A DNA stretch of 64,000 bases from positions 62,001 to 126,000 of the forward strand of contig NZ_MRTH01000014.1 of assembly GCF_001956045.1 (NCBI RefSeq). Reading direction: 5' to 3'. Shown here piece after piece: positions 53,437 through 62,742 of this stretch; position 1 is the first letter of the stretch, and each line of letters opens with the position of its first letter. This DNA comes from Paenibacillus sp. FSL H7-0331 (GTDB lineage: Bacteria > Bacillota > Bacilli > Paenibacillales > NBRC-103111). The notes beneath the pieces were generated by a model, which was not told the DNA's origin, ran no database searches, and saw only the letters and a program-made list of their open reading frames with translations. A program made the position numbers and the translations under genes.

Positions 53437-54336
53437 TTATACACGGCCTACATCATTAACTGCCTTGTCCATACTTCGATCATAAAATTGAACAACCTTC
53501 TGATTCGCTTCATAAGCACGTGATGCCGCCATCATGTCCACCATTGATTGACTTGCATCCACATTGGAACGCTCAACAAATCCTTGACGTACTTCTACTT
53601 GATCATCCGGATTAACGGCTCTGGCCAAGCCTTCGCTGCCTGCATTAAGTCGGTACAAGCCATTTCCTTCACGTACCAGTTGGTTAGGGTCCTCAACACG
53701 GCTAATTAGTAGATTCAACGGTTGATTATTTGCATTTTGCAATAACAAACCATCGGAATTTGTGAACTGTCCAAGCTTCGTAATACGAAAATTGGTTACA
53801 GGCGTTTGTGTTGCAGGATCCAGCAGCAGGATTGGCTGCCCATCTCCTCCCAATACCCGATAACCATCCGGGGTAATGAGTTGGCCTGTCCCATCTACAG
53901 ACAGCTTCCCATTTAGTGAAAAACGCTGCTCACCGTTATCGTTAAGGATTGTAAAGAAGGCTTGTGGCTGAATCGTCCGCTGTCCGTTGGCATCTACGTA
54001 TTTACCCGATGCATCGAACGTCGCTCCTGGCAATTGAATGTTCGAAACCAGCGCAAAGTCAAACGGATTGTTCGTCTCCTGCATATCCCCCTGTGTGTGC
54101 AAGGCGATATTCTCCTCTGCCATCACACCTGTATTCAGACGACCAACAGGTACAGCACCGGGCTCACCCAGGCCATTATTGATTCGCGAAATCAACATCT
54201 CGGGAAATGAACGATTAATTCCGTACCCTTGCTTAAAGCCTGGCGTATTGATATTCGCGATGTTATTGGTCACAATATCATGTTTCCGCTGCTGCGAGAT
54301 CATGGCAGATGCAGCAGTGTATAGTCCTCTTAACAT
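53437..54336 (-). CDS. flhO: Flagellar hook-basal body protein FlhO (FlgG family)
   Basis: The 299-residue protein begins MLRGLYTAASAMISQQRKHD with DIVTNNIANINTPGFKQGYG, the standard rod/hook start, and ends with SMVDMMAASRAYEANQKVVQ and FYDRSMDKAVNDVG. It is a FlgG paralogue; in B. subtilis it forms the distal rod. It follows mbl by 48 bases, possibly in one transcript, and precedes flhP by 120 bases in this start choice. Confidence 0.96.
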   Translation of the reverse strand: MLRGLYTAASAMISQQRKHDIVTNNIANINTPGFKQGYGINRSFPEMLISRINNGLGEPGAVPVGRLNTGVMAEENIALHTQGDMQETNNPFDFALVSNIQLPGATFDASGKYVDANGQRTIQPQAFFTILNDNGEQRFSLNGKLSVDGTGQLITPDGYRVLGGDGQPILLLDPATQTPVTNFRITKLGQFTNSDGLLLQNANNQPLNLLISRVEDPNQLVREGNGLYRLNAGSEGLARAVNPDDQVEVRQGFVERSNVDASQSMVDMMAASRAYEANQKVVQFYDRSMDKAVNDVGRV

Positions 54337-54384
54337 CGAGGCTCCCCCTTATAGGCTGGCAATTTGGTGTGAAGGCAATTTCGA

Positions 54385-55383
54385 TCAAAATTTACGCTTG
54401 ACTACTTTATCCAGGTTGTCCAGCATAATACCCGTCCCTTTGACGACGCAATGCATAGGATCCTCAGCTATCAAAACAGGAACCTTCAGCTCGTCCGCCA
54501 GCAATTGATCAATACCATGCAGCAGTGCCCCACCGCCAGTAAGAATGACGCCACGATCAATAATATCAGCCGACAGCTCTGGAGGCGTTCGCTCTAACAC
54601 GCTTTTTGCCGATGCAACAATCGAAGAAACCGGATCCCATAGTGCCTCGTAAATCTCTTCCGAGTTAATAGTAATGGTTAACGGCAGGCCACTGACCATG
54701 TCTCTGCCACGTATATCCATCGATTCCCGGCGGCCGCTTGGATACACAGTTCCGATTCTGATTTTAATATCCTCTGAAGTACGTTCCCCTATGAGGAGTT
54801 TGTACTTGGTCTTCACATACTTCATAATCGTCGAGTCAAACATGTCGCCTGCTACTTTCACCGAAGAAGAGGTAACGATGTCTCCCATCGATAATACGGC
54901 AACATCTGTAGTTCCGCCGCCAATATCCACAACCATGTTGCCGCTGGGTTGAAAAATATCCATGCCTGCTCCAATAGCTGCTGCCTTCGGCTCTTCTTCC
55001 AAAAACACCTCGCGAGCTCCACTTCGTTCTGCGGCCTCACGAATCGCTTTTTGCTCTACAGATGTAATATTGGTAGGGGCACAAATGAGGATTCTGGGAT
55101 GACTGAACCATTTTTTGCCCCCTACTTTATTAATAAAATGCTTCAACATGGTTTCTGTAATTTCAAAATCGGCAATAACGCCGTCCCTAAGCGGGCGAAT
55201 GGCGATAATATTCCCTGGTGTACGTCCCACCATGCGGAATGCTTCTTCACCGACAGCCAACACCCGCTTTGTATCGCTTTCTATTGCGACGACAGACGGC
55301 TCATCCAGCACAACTCCGCGTCCCTTCACATGAATAAGGACGTTCGCTGTCCCTAGATCGATGCCAATATCCTTGCTTAACAT
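54385..55383 (-). CDS. mbl: MreB-like cytoskeleton protein Mbl
   Basis: An actin-like ATPase that orients cell-wall synthesis for rod shape. The 332-residue protein has the phosphate 1 motif DIGIDLGTANVLIHVKGRGV, phosphate 2 MVVDIGGGTTDVAVLS and the adenosine motif VILTGGGALLHGIDQLL. Between spoIIID and flhO as in Bacillus, which favours Mbl over MreB or MreBH. Confidence 0.95.
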   Translation of the reverse strand: MLSKDIGIDLGTANVLIHVKGRGVVLDEPSVVAIESDTKRVLAVGEEAFRMVGRTPGNIIAIRPLRDGVIADFEITETMLKHFINKVGGKKWFSHPRILICAPTNITSVEQKAIREAAERSGAREVFLEEEPKAAAIGAGMDIFQPSGNMVVDIGGGTTDVAVLSMGDIVTSSSVKVAGDMFDSTIMKYVKTKYKLLIGERTSEDIKIRIGTVYPSGRRESMDIRGRDMVSGLPLTITINSEEIYEALWDPVSSIVASAKSVLERTPPELSADIIDRGVILTGGGALLHGIDQLLADELKVPVLIAEDPMHCVVKGTGIMLDNLDKVVKRKF

Positions 55384-55573
55384 TGAAAAGTTCCTCCCTA
55401 AACAAAACCGTCCATCCTCGAAAAGAAGCGGTATTCCTATTATAACCGTTATCTCAACTAATTTCGCTATTAAATTGCAAATTCCTCTTTTTTTATATCA
55501 TTTTTATCGACAAAACCTGCTTCTTTTATTAGACGTGTTTTTGGGAGGTTTTTCATGACTTTCAGTTCCCTGA

Positions 55574-55861
55574 TTATTTGGCTGTTACAAGCTTGTCATG
55601 CGATTTCGGATTACGGGTTTTGCGATATTTAATCTTGGTGGCTTCTCCTCCCCGCAGGTGACGAATCGATTTGTGATACTCCAGAATGTGTTTTACCTGA
55701 TTAGCCAGATCGGGATTAATCTCTGGTAAACGCTCTGTCAGGTCTTTATGCACCGTGCTTTTTGAAACACCAAATTCCTTTGCAATGGTGCGAACCGTGT
55801 GCTTCGTTTCCACTAGGCAACGTCCGATTTTAATGGTTCGCTCTTTGATGTAATCGTGCAC
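55574..55861 (-). CDS. spoIIID: Mother-cell sporulation regulator SpoIIID
   Basis: SpoIIID is a monomeric HTH protein that turns mother-cell genes on or off after sigma-E. The 95-residue protein from a GTG at 55861 (GGGAGG 8 bases upstream) reads VHDYIKERTIKIGRCLVETK at the start, with the HTH TIAKEFGVSKSTVHKDLTER at about 25-44, the conserved HKSIRHLRGGEATKIKYR and a basic C-terminal tail. An ATG at 55897 adds 12 unrelated residues and lacks a ribosome site. spoIIID-mbl order is conserved. Confidence 0.96.
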   Translation of the reverse strand: MHDYIKERTIKIGRCLVETKHTVRTIAKEFGVSKSTVHKDLTERLPEINPDLANQVKHILEYHKSIRHLRGGEATKIKYRKTRNPKSHDKLVTAK

Positions 55862-55983
55862 TCCCCTCGCCTCCCTACTCGAGTCAGTTTGGTACATTAT
55901 ATGAGGGGAGCTAGCTTATATTCTCTGTTTCCAAGCGTGACAAGCTTTATATGACCATTATTTTCAAAAAAAGCGCTAAAAAT

Positions 55984-56006
55984 AAAAAAAGAGCGCAATT
56001 GCGCTC
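55984..56006 (-). terminator. Intrinsic terminator after spoIIQ
   Basis: GAGCGC-AATT-GCGCTC stem-loop followed by seven T residues on the minus strand, 26 bases after the spoIIQ stop. Confidence 0.88.
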
Positions 56007-56032
56007 CAAGAAACACTCATTTATGCTGGGAA

Positions 56033-56770
56033 TTAATGCTCGCTAAAGAAGGGATCCGGATTCACAGCAGGGCCGCCCTGGCCTTGACGAACTTCAAAGT
56101 GAAGGTGCACACCCTGATCTTTTTCCAATTCATTGCGGCCTGCCTTGGCGATGACATCGCCTTTTTTGACGTCAGCATCCTTAGCGACCTTCAACTCATT
56201 CAAGCTTTGGTATACGGTCACAAGGCCATTGCTGTGCGTAATTTCAATCAGGTTGCCGACGATTGGATTTTTCTCTACTGCCGTTACCTTGCCGCTCATA
56301 GCTGCGACTACATCAAAGGGCTGATTGTCGGGTTGGGCATAATCGATACCCATGTGTGGAGTGAAGGTATCCCCGTACTCAACCATAGCAGCCTGGCGCA
56401 CTTCGCTAGAAGCTTTACTGTCAAAGAAAGGCAGGGTTATTTCCAGCTCGCCCGCTTCTTTAAAAGGCCTCTGCATCGTTTCTGTGGCTACGTTGACTGG
56501 CAGCGTTTCAGGCTTCATTACGTTTTCGGTTACTGTCGATTTGGCTATATCCTGCCCGACCCCGAACTCGCCTTTGAGAACCGATTTGCCGGCGTCTTGA
56601 TAAACCCACATTAACGTTAAGATAATTGCCGCCGCTGCCATGTAGGTTGCTGGAAATACCCATTTTTTGGACAACAATCTTTTCCACGAAAATGCTGCAT
56701 TGCCTTGCGCTCCCGTGTTTGATTTAGGAGCTTCTTGCTTGGTCTGTAAATCTCTTTTTTGATCACTCAT
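56033..56770 (-). CDS. spoIIQ: SpoIIQ, forespore engulfment protein with LytM (M23) domain
   Basis: SpoIIQ, in the forespore membrane, pairs with SpoIIIAH across the intermembrane space. The 245-residue protein has a cytoplasmic N-terminus, one membrane helix (about residues 38-56, FPATYMAAAAIILTLMWVY) and a LytM domain. The zinc ligands appear complete: H-x3-D in HMGIDYA (about 139-145), and HLHFEV near residue 222. B. subtilis SpoIIQ is reported to lack one ligand and to be inactive as a peptidase, while clostridial versions keep them. Neighbour spoIID also serves engulfment. Confidence 0.93.
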   Translation of the reverse strand: MSDQKRDLQTKQEAPKSNTGAQGNAAFSWKRLLSKKWVFPATYMAAAAIILTLMWVYQDAGKSVLKGEFGVGQDIAKSTVTENVMKPETLPVNVATETMQRPFKEAGELEITLPFFDSKASSEVRQAAMVEYGDTFTPHMGIDYAQPDNQPFDVVAAMSGKVTAVEKNPIVGNLIEITHSNGLVTVYQSLNELKVAKDADVKKGDVIAKAGRNELEKDQGVHLHFEVRQGQGGPAVNPDPFFSEH

Positions 56771-56827
56771 AGACTATCACCTCGCTAACCATTGTTGCCA
56801 CGGTTGCGAGTTTTATACGCGAGACTA

Positions 56828-57910
56828 CTATTTTTTTTGCGAATTATTTCCTTTTGAGAAGTTTGCAGCTTCGCCCAGTTCAATTCCGGTATAAAAGTAT
56901 TTGACGATCTCTTCGGCCTTACGTCCCTCAAGGGCCATCCCTTGTGCCCCCCATTGGCTCATACCCACGCCATGGCCGTAACCAAAAGTCGTGATCTGCA
57001 AGCGCTCCCCTTGCCAGCTCCACTGGAATTGGGATGAATTCAATCCAAGCTTTTCGCGCACTTCACGCCCGCTCAACGCCTTGCCTGCAATCCGCAGCTT
57101 CTTGATACGGTGCCCTTGGGACAGCTCTACAACCTGCAAGCCGCTGCCACTACCCGTAGAAACAGAGAGTGTGCTGCTAATGCCCAGCTTACTTCTTAAA
57201 ACAGCCGCCGACATCTCGACGGTTTCCTTGAAACGTGGTGAGAGCGTTCGGTCCCACGGGCTTGGCACACTGCGCAAATAGGGAATATACGAATTCCAGT
57301 AATCTTCCGAATTTTCCGTATACCCGTTGCTGGTAGAGAAAAAATTGGCTTCAATTGGCTTCCCATCATAGGTTAGAATAACTCCCTCTGTTTCCCGAAT
57401 GGCCTGGTCGAGCTTGTCCGAATTACCCTCATACAGTGATCCCCAGCGTGCTTTGAGCTCGAGATCACTCACATAAACCTGATGATTGATCGTATCGGTT
57501 ACCAGAGCTTCACCGGGCGGCAGGTTGCCCATCTCCTGCTCAACCTGCTTGCGAATAATATAGGTACGAGCAGCCATCGCCTGAGCTTTTAACGCCTCTA
57601 ACTCGAATTCTATGGGCATTTCCGCAGCCAATACCCCTCGTACATATGTTTCTAGCGGCAGTGACTCTACCTTTTTCTCCTTTGTGAGATAGACTGGGAT
57701 ATACAGCGACGACGATCCCTGTCGATAGACGGATGGCATCGATGGGTCAGTCTCGGCAGTTGGATTAGCCGATATGACAGATGGCATCGACACCGACGCA
57801 CTATTTTTCCAGAGGATAGAAGGCGCCGCTACGACTACTGCAACAAAGCTGGACAAACACAGGAGCGCTAGGCGAATTGCTTTCTTTGGGTCCAAGGCTT
57901 GTCCCTCCAT
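56828..57910 (-). CDS. spoIID: SpoIID, lytic transglycosylase of engulfment
   Basis: SpoIID cuts peptidoglycan glycan strands to move the engulfing membrane. The 360-residue protein has an N-terminal membrane anchor (about residues 12-33, LALLCLSSFVAVVVAAP) and the SpoIID domain with LETYVRGVLAAEMPIEFELE; the Glu of AAEMP is the presumed catalytic residue, followed by LKAQAMAARTYIIRKQ and the C-terminal TFGYGHGVGMSQWGAQGMAL. Position between murA and spoIIQ is as in Bacillus. Its transcript follows sigma-E control in B. subtilis; I see no sigma-E site I would defend. Confidence 0.96.
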   Translation of the reverse strand: MEGQALDPKKAIRLALLCLSSFVAVVVAAPSILWKNSASVSMPSVISANPTAETDPSMPSVYRQGSSSLYIPVYLTKEKKVESLPLETYVRGVLAAEMPIEFELEALKAQAMAARTYIIRKQVEQEMGNLPPGEALVTDTINHQVYVSDLELKARWGSLYEGNSDKLDQAIRETEGVILTYDGKPIEANFFSTSNGYTENSEDYWNSYIPYLRSVPSPWDRTLSPRFKETVEMSAAVLRSKLGISSTLSVSTGSGSGLQVVELSQGHRIKKLRIAGKALSGREVREKLGLNSSQFQWSWQGERLQITTFGYGHGVGMSQWGAQGMALEGRKAEEIVKYFYTGIELGEAANFSKGNNSQKK

Positions 57911-58002
57911 CTTTTGTCAACTCCAAGATCACTGAGCCTGAAACTCTGCTTAGTCACCTCATTGTATGAATCAAAAAGATAGAATAGAACAAGCCTTGTG
58001 CA

Positions 58003-58037
58003 AAGAAAAGACCCTCTCCTTAAACCGGAAAGAGTCT
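58003..58037 (-). terminator. Intrinsic terminator after murA
   Basis: AGACTCTTTCC / GGAGAGGGTCT form a stem of about 11 positions with G-U pairs; TTTTCTTTG follows on the minus strand. It lies 24 bases after the stop at 58061. Confidence 0.8.
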
Positions 58038-58060
58038 CACTTCGTAAACGCTATGCGCAA

Positions 58061-59386
58061 TTAAGCTAATATCGGGCTGACTGAGAATAGCTGCAGCTCT
58101 TCTTCTTCCTCTACAGGAACTACTTTATGGGATAAGCACTGAATATCGGCACCCAGCTGCTGTAGCTTATAGGCGATATCCACGTAACCCCGATCAATAT
58201 GATGGACTCCTGTAACTTCCGTCTCTCCATCTGCGGCAAGCGCTGCCAGAATCAAAGCAGCTCCGGCACGCAGGTCAGTCGCACAAACCTTGGCTCCCTG
58301 CAGTCTACTGCCTCCGCTAATAACAGCGGTTCGTCCATCCACCTTGATTTGAGCGTTCATGTTAACCAACTGCTCAACATGCATGAAACGATTTTCAAAC
58401 ACAGTTTCTGTAACAATGGCCGTACCATCAGCCGTTAGTAGTAAGGCCATCATCTGGGACTGCATATCGGTAGGAAATCCTGGATACGGCAATGTTTTCA
58501 CATCTACGGCCCTGAGTGGCTTGTCGGTAAATACACGTAATCCGTTCTCGTCTTCCTCAATCTGGACTCCCATTTCTTGCAGCTTGGAGATGATCGGACG
58601 TAAATGATCGGCAATGGCTCCTTCAATAAACAAATCGCTTCGTGTAATAGCCGCAGCGACCATATATGTACCTGCTTCGATCCGGTCCGGAATTACCGTA
58701 TGTACAGCGCCTTTAAGCTTATCCACGCCATCAATCCGGATCAATCCGGTACCAGCACCACGAATCGTTGCACCCATCGCATTTAAATAATTAGCCAAGT
58801 CAACGATTTCAGGCTCCTTGGCCGCATTCTCGATCGTTGTTGTCCCTTCAGCCAAGGTTGCTGCCATCATAATATTCTCGGTAGCTCCTACACTGGCTAC
58901 ATCCAGATAAATTTTGGCGCCTTTCAGTCTTCCTTGCACTCTGGCTTCAATATAGCCTTGACCAAGCTCAATTTCCGCCCCCATCGCTTCAAAGCCTTTC
59001 AAATGCTGATCGATTGGACGCGTACCAATCGCGCATCCGCCAGGGAGTGAAATTCTCGCCTGTCCCATGCGGGTTAATAAAGGACCCATGACCAAAAATG
59101 AAGCCCTCATTTTACGTACCAGTTCATAGGATGCTTCACAAGTACGAATATTTTGTGCATTAATACGTATCGTTTCGTTATGGTATTCAACTTCAATTCC
59201 GATACTTTCCAGAACGCTATTAATCACAATAACGTCATCAAGAGGAGGCGCATCATGGATAACGCTATCTCCCTCTATACCCAGAATTGAGGCTGCGATA
59301 ATCGGCAGGACGGCATTTTTAGCCCCATGTATTTTGACTCTGCCTGACAATCGTCGGCCGCCGCGGACAATAATTCTGTTCATCAT
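58061..59386 (-). CDS. murA: UDP-N-acetylglucosamine 1-carboxyvinyltransferase MurA
   Basis: MurA adds enolpyruvate to UDP-GlcNAc, the first committed step of peptidoglycan synthesis; it is the fosfomycin target. The 441-residue protein has the family's [16 protein letters not shown] near residue 20 and the active-site loop [20 protein letters not shown] with Cys at about residue 119, the fosfomycin-binding cysteine; the C-terminal half repeats the fold ([20 protein letters not shown]). Bacillus has two paralogues (murAA, murAB); synteny with spoIID favours murAA. Confidence 0.97.
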   Translation of the reverse strand: MMNRIIVRGGRRLSGRVKIHGAKNAVLPIIAASILGIEGDSVIHDAPPLDDVIVINSVLESIGIEVEYHNETIRINAQNIRTCEASYELVRKMRASFLVMGPLLTRMGQARISLPGGCAIGTRPIDQHLKGFEAMGAEIELGQGYIEARVQGRLKGAKIYLDVASVGATENIMMAATLAEGTTTIENAAKEPEIVDLANYLNAMGATIRGAGTGLIRIDGVDKLKGAVHTVIPDRIEAGTYMVAAAITRSDLFIEGAIADHLRPIISKLQEMGVQIEEDENGLRVFTDKPLRAVDVKTLPYPGFPTDMQSQMMALLLTADGTAIVTETVFENRFMHVEQLVNMNAQIKVDGRTAVISGGSRLQGAKVCATDLRAGAALILAALAADGETEVTGVHHIDRGYVDIAYKLQQLGADIQCLSHKVVPVEEEEELQLFSVSPILA

Positions 59387-59563
59387 GGTCCCCCTCTGCG
59401 CTGTTTTCTATGCAAGCTTTGTCTAGTTTAGCATTGAACCTGCAGCGTGTAAATTTGATTTATCTATCTGATCTGTAAGATAGGATTCGAAACCAACTAA
59501 AAATTTAAGGTCGCTATACTAACCATTGTTGACAAATTCCACCTTGTTTATGCGGAATTCGAC

Positions 59564-59815
59564 TCAAAACATCCCTGGAAGCCAGGTGGACCAATGGAAA
59601 TAATCAATAATAAATTTGGCAACCTGATAGCCCAATGCAATAGAAAGTAAAATTTGCAGCAGCTTGGCCTGCATGCCTCTGGGTCTTTTCAATATTCGTT
59701 CCAACTGCAGCTCTTGCAGCGCCCACCAGGAGAATCCTATGCAGAACAAAGCAATAAAGATGTTCAGTAAGCCATTCATACCAAGTGAAGAATTCATTTG
59801 TTCCACATAATCCAT
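59564..59815 (-). CDS. DUF1146 family membrane protein (YwzB-like)
   Basis: 83 residues: MDYVEQMNSSLGMNGLLNIF, two hydrophobic segments (about 17-34 and 58-75) with the basic loop LERILKRPRGMQAKLLQIL between and the ending WLPGMF. It matches the DUF1146 family, found as ywzB upstream of murAA in Bacillus. Function unknown, probably a small membrane protein. Its start is an ATG 50 bases after the subtilase stop. Confidence 0.88.
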   Translation of the reverse strand: MDYVEQMNSSLGMNGLLNIFIALFCIGFSWWALQELQLERILKRPRGMQAKLLQILLSIALGYQVAKFIIDYFHWSTWLPGMF

Positions 59816-59865
59816 GTGAGGACTCCTTTATTACAATCTAGATCTATTCATTCGCTTAAGAACGG

Positions 59866-62400
59866 TTACCGTAGTATTTGCGTCAGCATGGTGATGAACT
59901 CAGCACGTGTGGCTTGTTGGTCAGGACGAAAGGAACCATTAGCGTAACCACCAATCCATCCTCCAGCTTTCATTTGCCTCAATATGCCGACGCCCCAATA
60001 CTGGTCGTCCACATCGGTAAAAGGCACTGCACCTCGCTGATTGCCCGTTATATTCATGCTCCGCGCCATCATAGAGGTCATTTCCATTCGGCTGATCGGT
60101 TGGTCAGGAGCAAACGAACGGTCCGGATAGCCATCGATAATGCCTCGCCCTGCTGCACGAGCGATCCAATCATATGCCCAGTGTTTAGTTGTAAGATCCG
60201 TATAAGCAATAGTTTTGGACTGCGTTAGCTGAAAGGCACGCCCCAATATCGCGGTCGCTTCAGCACGTGTGATCGTTTGGTCCGGTCGAAATGTGTAATT
60301 ATCATAACCATTGACGATCTGCTTGGCGCTCATAGAAAGAATTGCATCCTGTGCCCAATGTCCGCGAATATCTGAAAATCCTCCTGTTAACGGCTTAGCA
60401 TTTACAATGAATTGGTAGAGACTGCGGTCAAATGGTTGGTTCGCACTCAGCTTCACATAATACGTTCCCGCTGATAAGCGCTGTGCTGCCCTAATTTCAA
60501 GTGTTCCATCCGTATTATACACAGGCTTCAAGGCCCCATCAAATAGGGATAAAAACATCGTCGAGCCATCCGGAATATCCGTGAGCTCGATCTGGGTCGT
60601 GCTCTCCTCATCCAGCTTGAATTGAAACCAGTCCAGATCATCCACTTTATCAATTAAACCATAATAGGCTGTGCCTAAGGAAACCGTCGTTGCCTGATAA
60701 GATCGATTGTTCGGCTCATTCGGATCCATTTGCTTGACATCATAGTTAATTTTCAACGTGTATTCGCCTGCAATAGGAAATGCGTAGTCCTTCACGTTCG
60801 TAACCCGGATATAATAATTTCCCGGAAATACTTGAGGAAGAATCAAGGATTCCGAGCCCCCATCCTCGTTCTCGTCCACCGTATAGGCTTTTTCGCCTTG
60901 CTTTTGCACGAACAGCACCAGATCCATTCTTGCCGTATCCGCGCTGACTTCAATACTCAAGCTACCTGATTGCTCAACAGGAAATTCAAACCAGTCTTGA
61001 TCCTCATTTTGATGAAAGGTGCCGGTCAGACTCTGACTTTTGGATGGCAGCACGTAAGCTTTGAACTGTCGGTCATTATCTTCAAATTGATCACGATAAA
61101 TTTGAAAAGCAGTTGTAAGCTTGTAAGGAACCTCCTGCTTCCAATTGCGATTAGCGAGCTGAAGCAGCACATAGCTGCGACCCTTATTTACTTTCAGATC
61201 AATTGGAGTACCCGGAACCGCCGTCACACTGGTAAAGGCGCCGGTAACATCTGTATGCTGTACAGCAACCTGCTGGTCCGCAGCTAAATCAAACGTCAGT
61301 TGAACAGTTCCATCATAAGGAGCATCAAAGTAAAACCAATCCGGATCGGAACCGTCCGAGAAGGAAGCCGTCAGCATCTTGCTTATGGATATCGATTTAG
61401 CCTGATCCTTGCGGTTGTTGGGCTCATACATATCCAGCAGCGGCGCTTCACTGACAGCACGATCCGCACGCAGCAAGCCATAACCTGTGGAAGCGTTCCA
61501 GCCAGGTGATCCCAGATTATCTGCCGTCTGTCTGAGCAGCTGACGAATTTGGTAAGCTTTCAGCTCAGGGTGCCGACTCCACGCCAGAGCTGCAACAGCT
61601 GCTGCCTGAGGCGCAGCCATGGAGGTACCATCCTTATATTCATACGAACCTCCAAGAGCTGTTGTAAACACATCCCAAGGGGCTACCAGATCAATCTCCA
61701 TTCCTTTGTTAGAACGGGCATCTGCTACACGGTCTGCTGTCATCCCCCCAACAGCCAATACGGTAGCGTAGGCAGCCGGATACTTGACACTGTTACCTTC
61801 ATTCCCCGTTGCCGCTACCAGTAGTACATCATGTTCCTCCGCATATTTGACAGTTTCGCTCATGAGGGTGGAATACTTATTTAATCCGAGAGATAACACG
61901 ACAATCTTGGCACCATGATCAACTGCGTATCGAATCCCTTCAGCAAGCTTAGCCTCGCCGCCAGAACCATCCGACTCCAACGCTTTAATCGGCATGATTT
62001 GAGCTTTCCACAAAATACCGGTAATTCCCATGTCATTATTTCCTGCTGCAGCAACTACCCCTGCAACATTCGTGCCATGACCATTATCATCCTGCGGTGT
62101 TCGTTTACTATTGATCAGATTTACTCCAGGAACAAGGTTAGACACGAGATCAGGATGTTTTAAATCAACACCTGTATCGACAATAGCAATTGTAATGGTA
62201 TTGTTCTCCTTAACTGTGTCCCAGGCTTCCTCAGCGTGGATTTGTTTTAAATAGGACTGCTTTACCGCTAAAGGATCATCACCGCTAGCAGCAATGGTGA
62301 CAGCTTGCTCTTCTCCATGAATAATACCTGAGAATGAGGTGAACAGAGCAACTCCAATAATACAATGTAGCAGCTTCACGATGACTTGTTTAAGAAGCAT
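59866..62400 (-). CDS. SLH-anchored S8 family serine peptidase (subtilase)
   Basis: 844 residues, exported. Signal sequence at about 1-27 (LHCIIGVALFTSFSGII). The catalytic triad is complete: Asp in IAIVDTGVDLKHP (about 75), His in GHGTNVAGVV (about 113) and Ser in GTSMAAPQAAAVAAL (about 262). Pre-peptidase C-terminal-like domains (about 330-640, e.g. DQDWFEFPVEQSGSLSIEV) follow, and three SLH motifs close it (FSDIRGHWAQDAILSMSAKQ with TRAEATA; YTDLTTKHWAYDWIARAAGR with SRMEMTS; FTDVDDQYWGVGILRQMKAG with TRAEFIT). It should sit on pyruvylated wall polymer and cut extracellular proteins. The gene has its own transcript. Confidence 0.94.
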   Translation of the reverse strand: MLLKQVIVKLLHCIIGVALFTSFSGIIHGEEQAVTIAASGDDPLAVKQSYLKQIHAEEAWDTVKENNTITIAIVDTGVDLKHPDLVSNLVPGVNLINSKRTPQDDNGHGTNVAGVVAAAGNNDMGITGILWKAQIMPIKALESDGSGGEAKLAEGIRYAVDHGAKIVVLSLGLNKYSTLMSETVKYAEEHDVLLVAATGNEGNSVKYPAAYATVLAVGGMTADRVADARSNKGMEIDLVAPWDVFTTALGGSYEYKDGTSMAAPQAAAVAALAWSRHPELKAYQIRQLLRQTADNLGSPGWNASTGYGLLRADRAVSEAPLLDMYEPNNRKDQAKSISISKMLTASFSDGSDPDWFYFDAPYDGTVQLTFDLAADQQVAVQHTDVTGAFTSVTAVPGTPIDLKVNKGRSYVLLQLANRNWKQEVPYKLTTAFQIYRDQFEDNDRQFKAYVLPSKSQSLTGTFHQNEDQDWFEFPVEQSGSLSIEVSADTARMDLVLFVQKQGEKAYTVDENEDGGSESLILPQVFPGNYYIRVTNVKDYAFPIAGEYTLKINYDVKQMDPNEPNNRSYQATTVSLGTAYYGLIDKVDDLDWFQFKLDEESTTQIELTDIPDGSTMFLSLFDGALKPVYNTDGTLEIRAAQRLSAGTYYVKLSANQPFDRSLYQFIVNAKPLTGGFSDIRGHWAQDAILSMSAKQIVNGYDNYTFRPDQTITRAEATAILGRAFQLTQSKTIAYTDLTTKHWAYDWIARAAGRGIIDGYPDRSFAPDQPISRMEMTSMMARSMNITGNQRGAVPFTDVDDQYWGVGILRQMKAGGWIGGYANGSFRPDQQATRAEFITMLTQILR

Positions 62401-62676
62401 ATCCTTGATTCCTTTTCCTTCATTATGGTGTAGCCTTCTTGTATTCGATAGTGAGATATGATTTACCTGCCTTGATTGAAGAAAAAGGGATAGTAAATAG
62501 TGGAGGTTTTATGAACATTACATGCTGGTAATTACCCAAGAGACTCCTTCAGCAAACAGGTGGACTCGAATTATCTTTACAGCTGTTAATGCTCTTTCCA
62601 GGTAGTACCTAATGTCTCTGCTTTTATGGAGATGAAAGCTCTGAAATGAACAACGAATTGGTCCATATACAAGCAA
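62401..62676. other. Gap between the subtilase gene and the nuoN terminator
   Basis: About 340 bases lie between the subtilase and nuoN. The lower half must hold the subtilase promoter; I see no clear -35/-10 pair that I would defend. The upper part holds the nuoN terminator. No gene or repeat is recognised. Confidence 0.5.
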
Positions 62677-62721
62677 TAAAAAATAGCCCGGCAAGCGCGC
62701 AAATTGCGCAGCTACCGGGCT
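62677..62721 (-). terminator. Intrinsic terminator after nuoN
   Basis: AGCCCGG.TAGC and GCTTGCCGGGCT form a long stem with an inner GCGCAATTTGCGC palindrome, followed on the minus strand by ATTTTTTATT. It lies 22 bases after the nuoN stop and closes the nuo operon. Confidence 0.88.
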
Positions 62722-62742
62722 TGAATTCCTAACCAGACAGGA

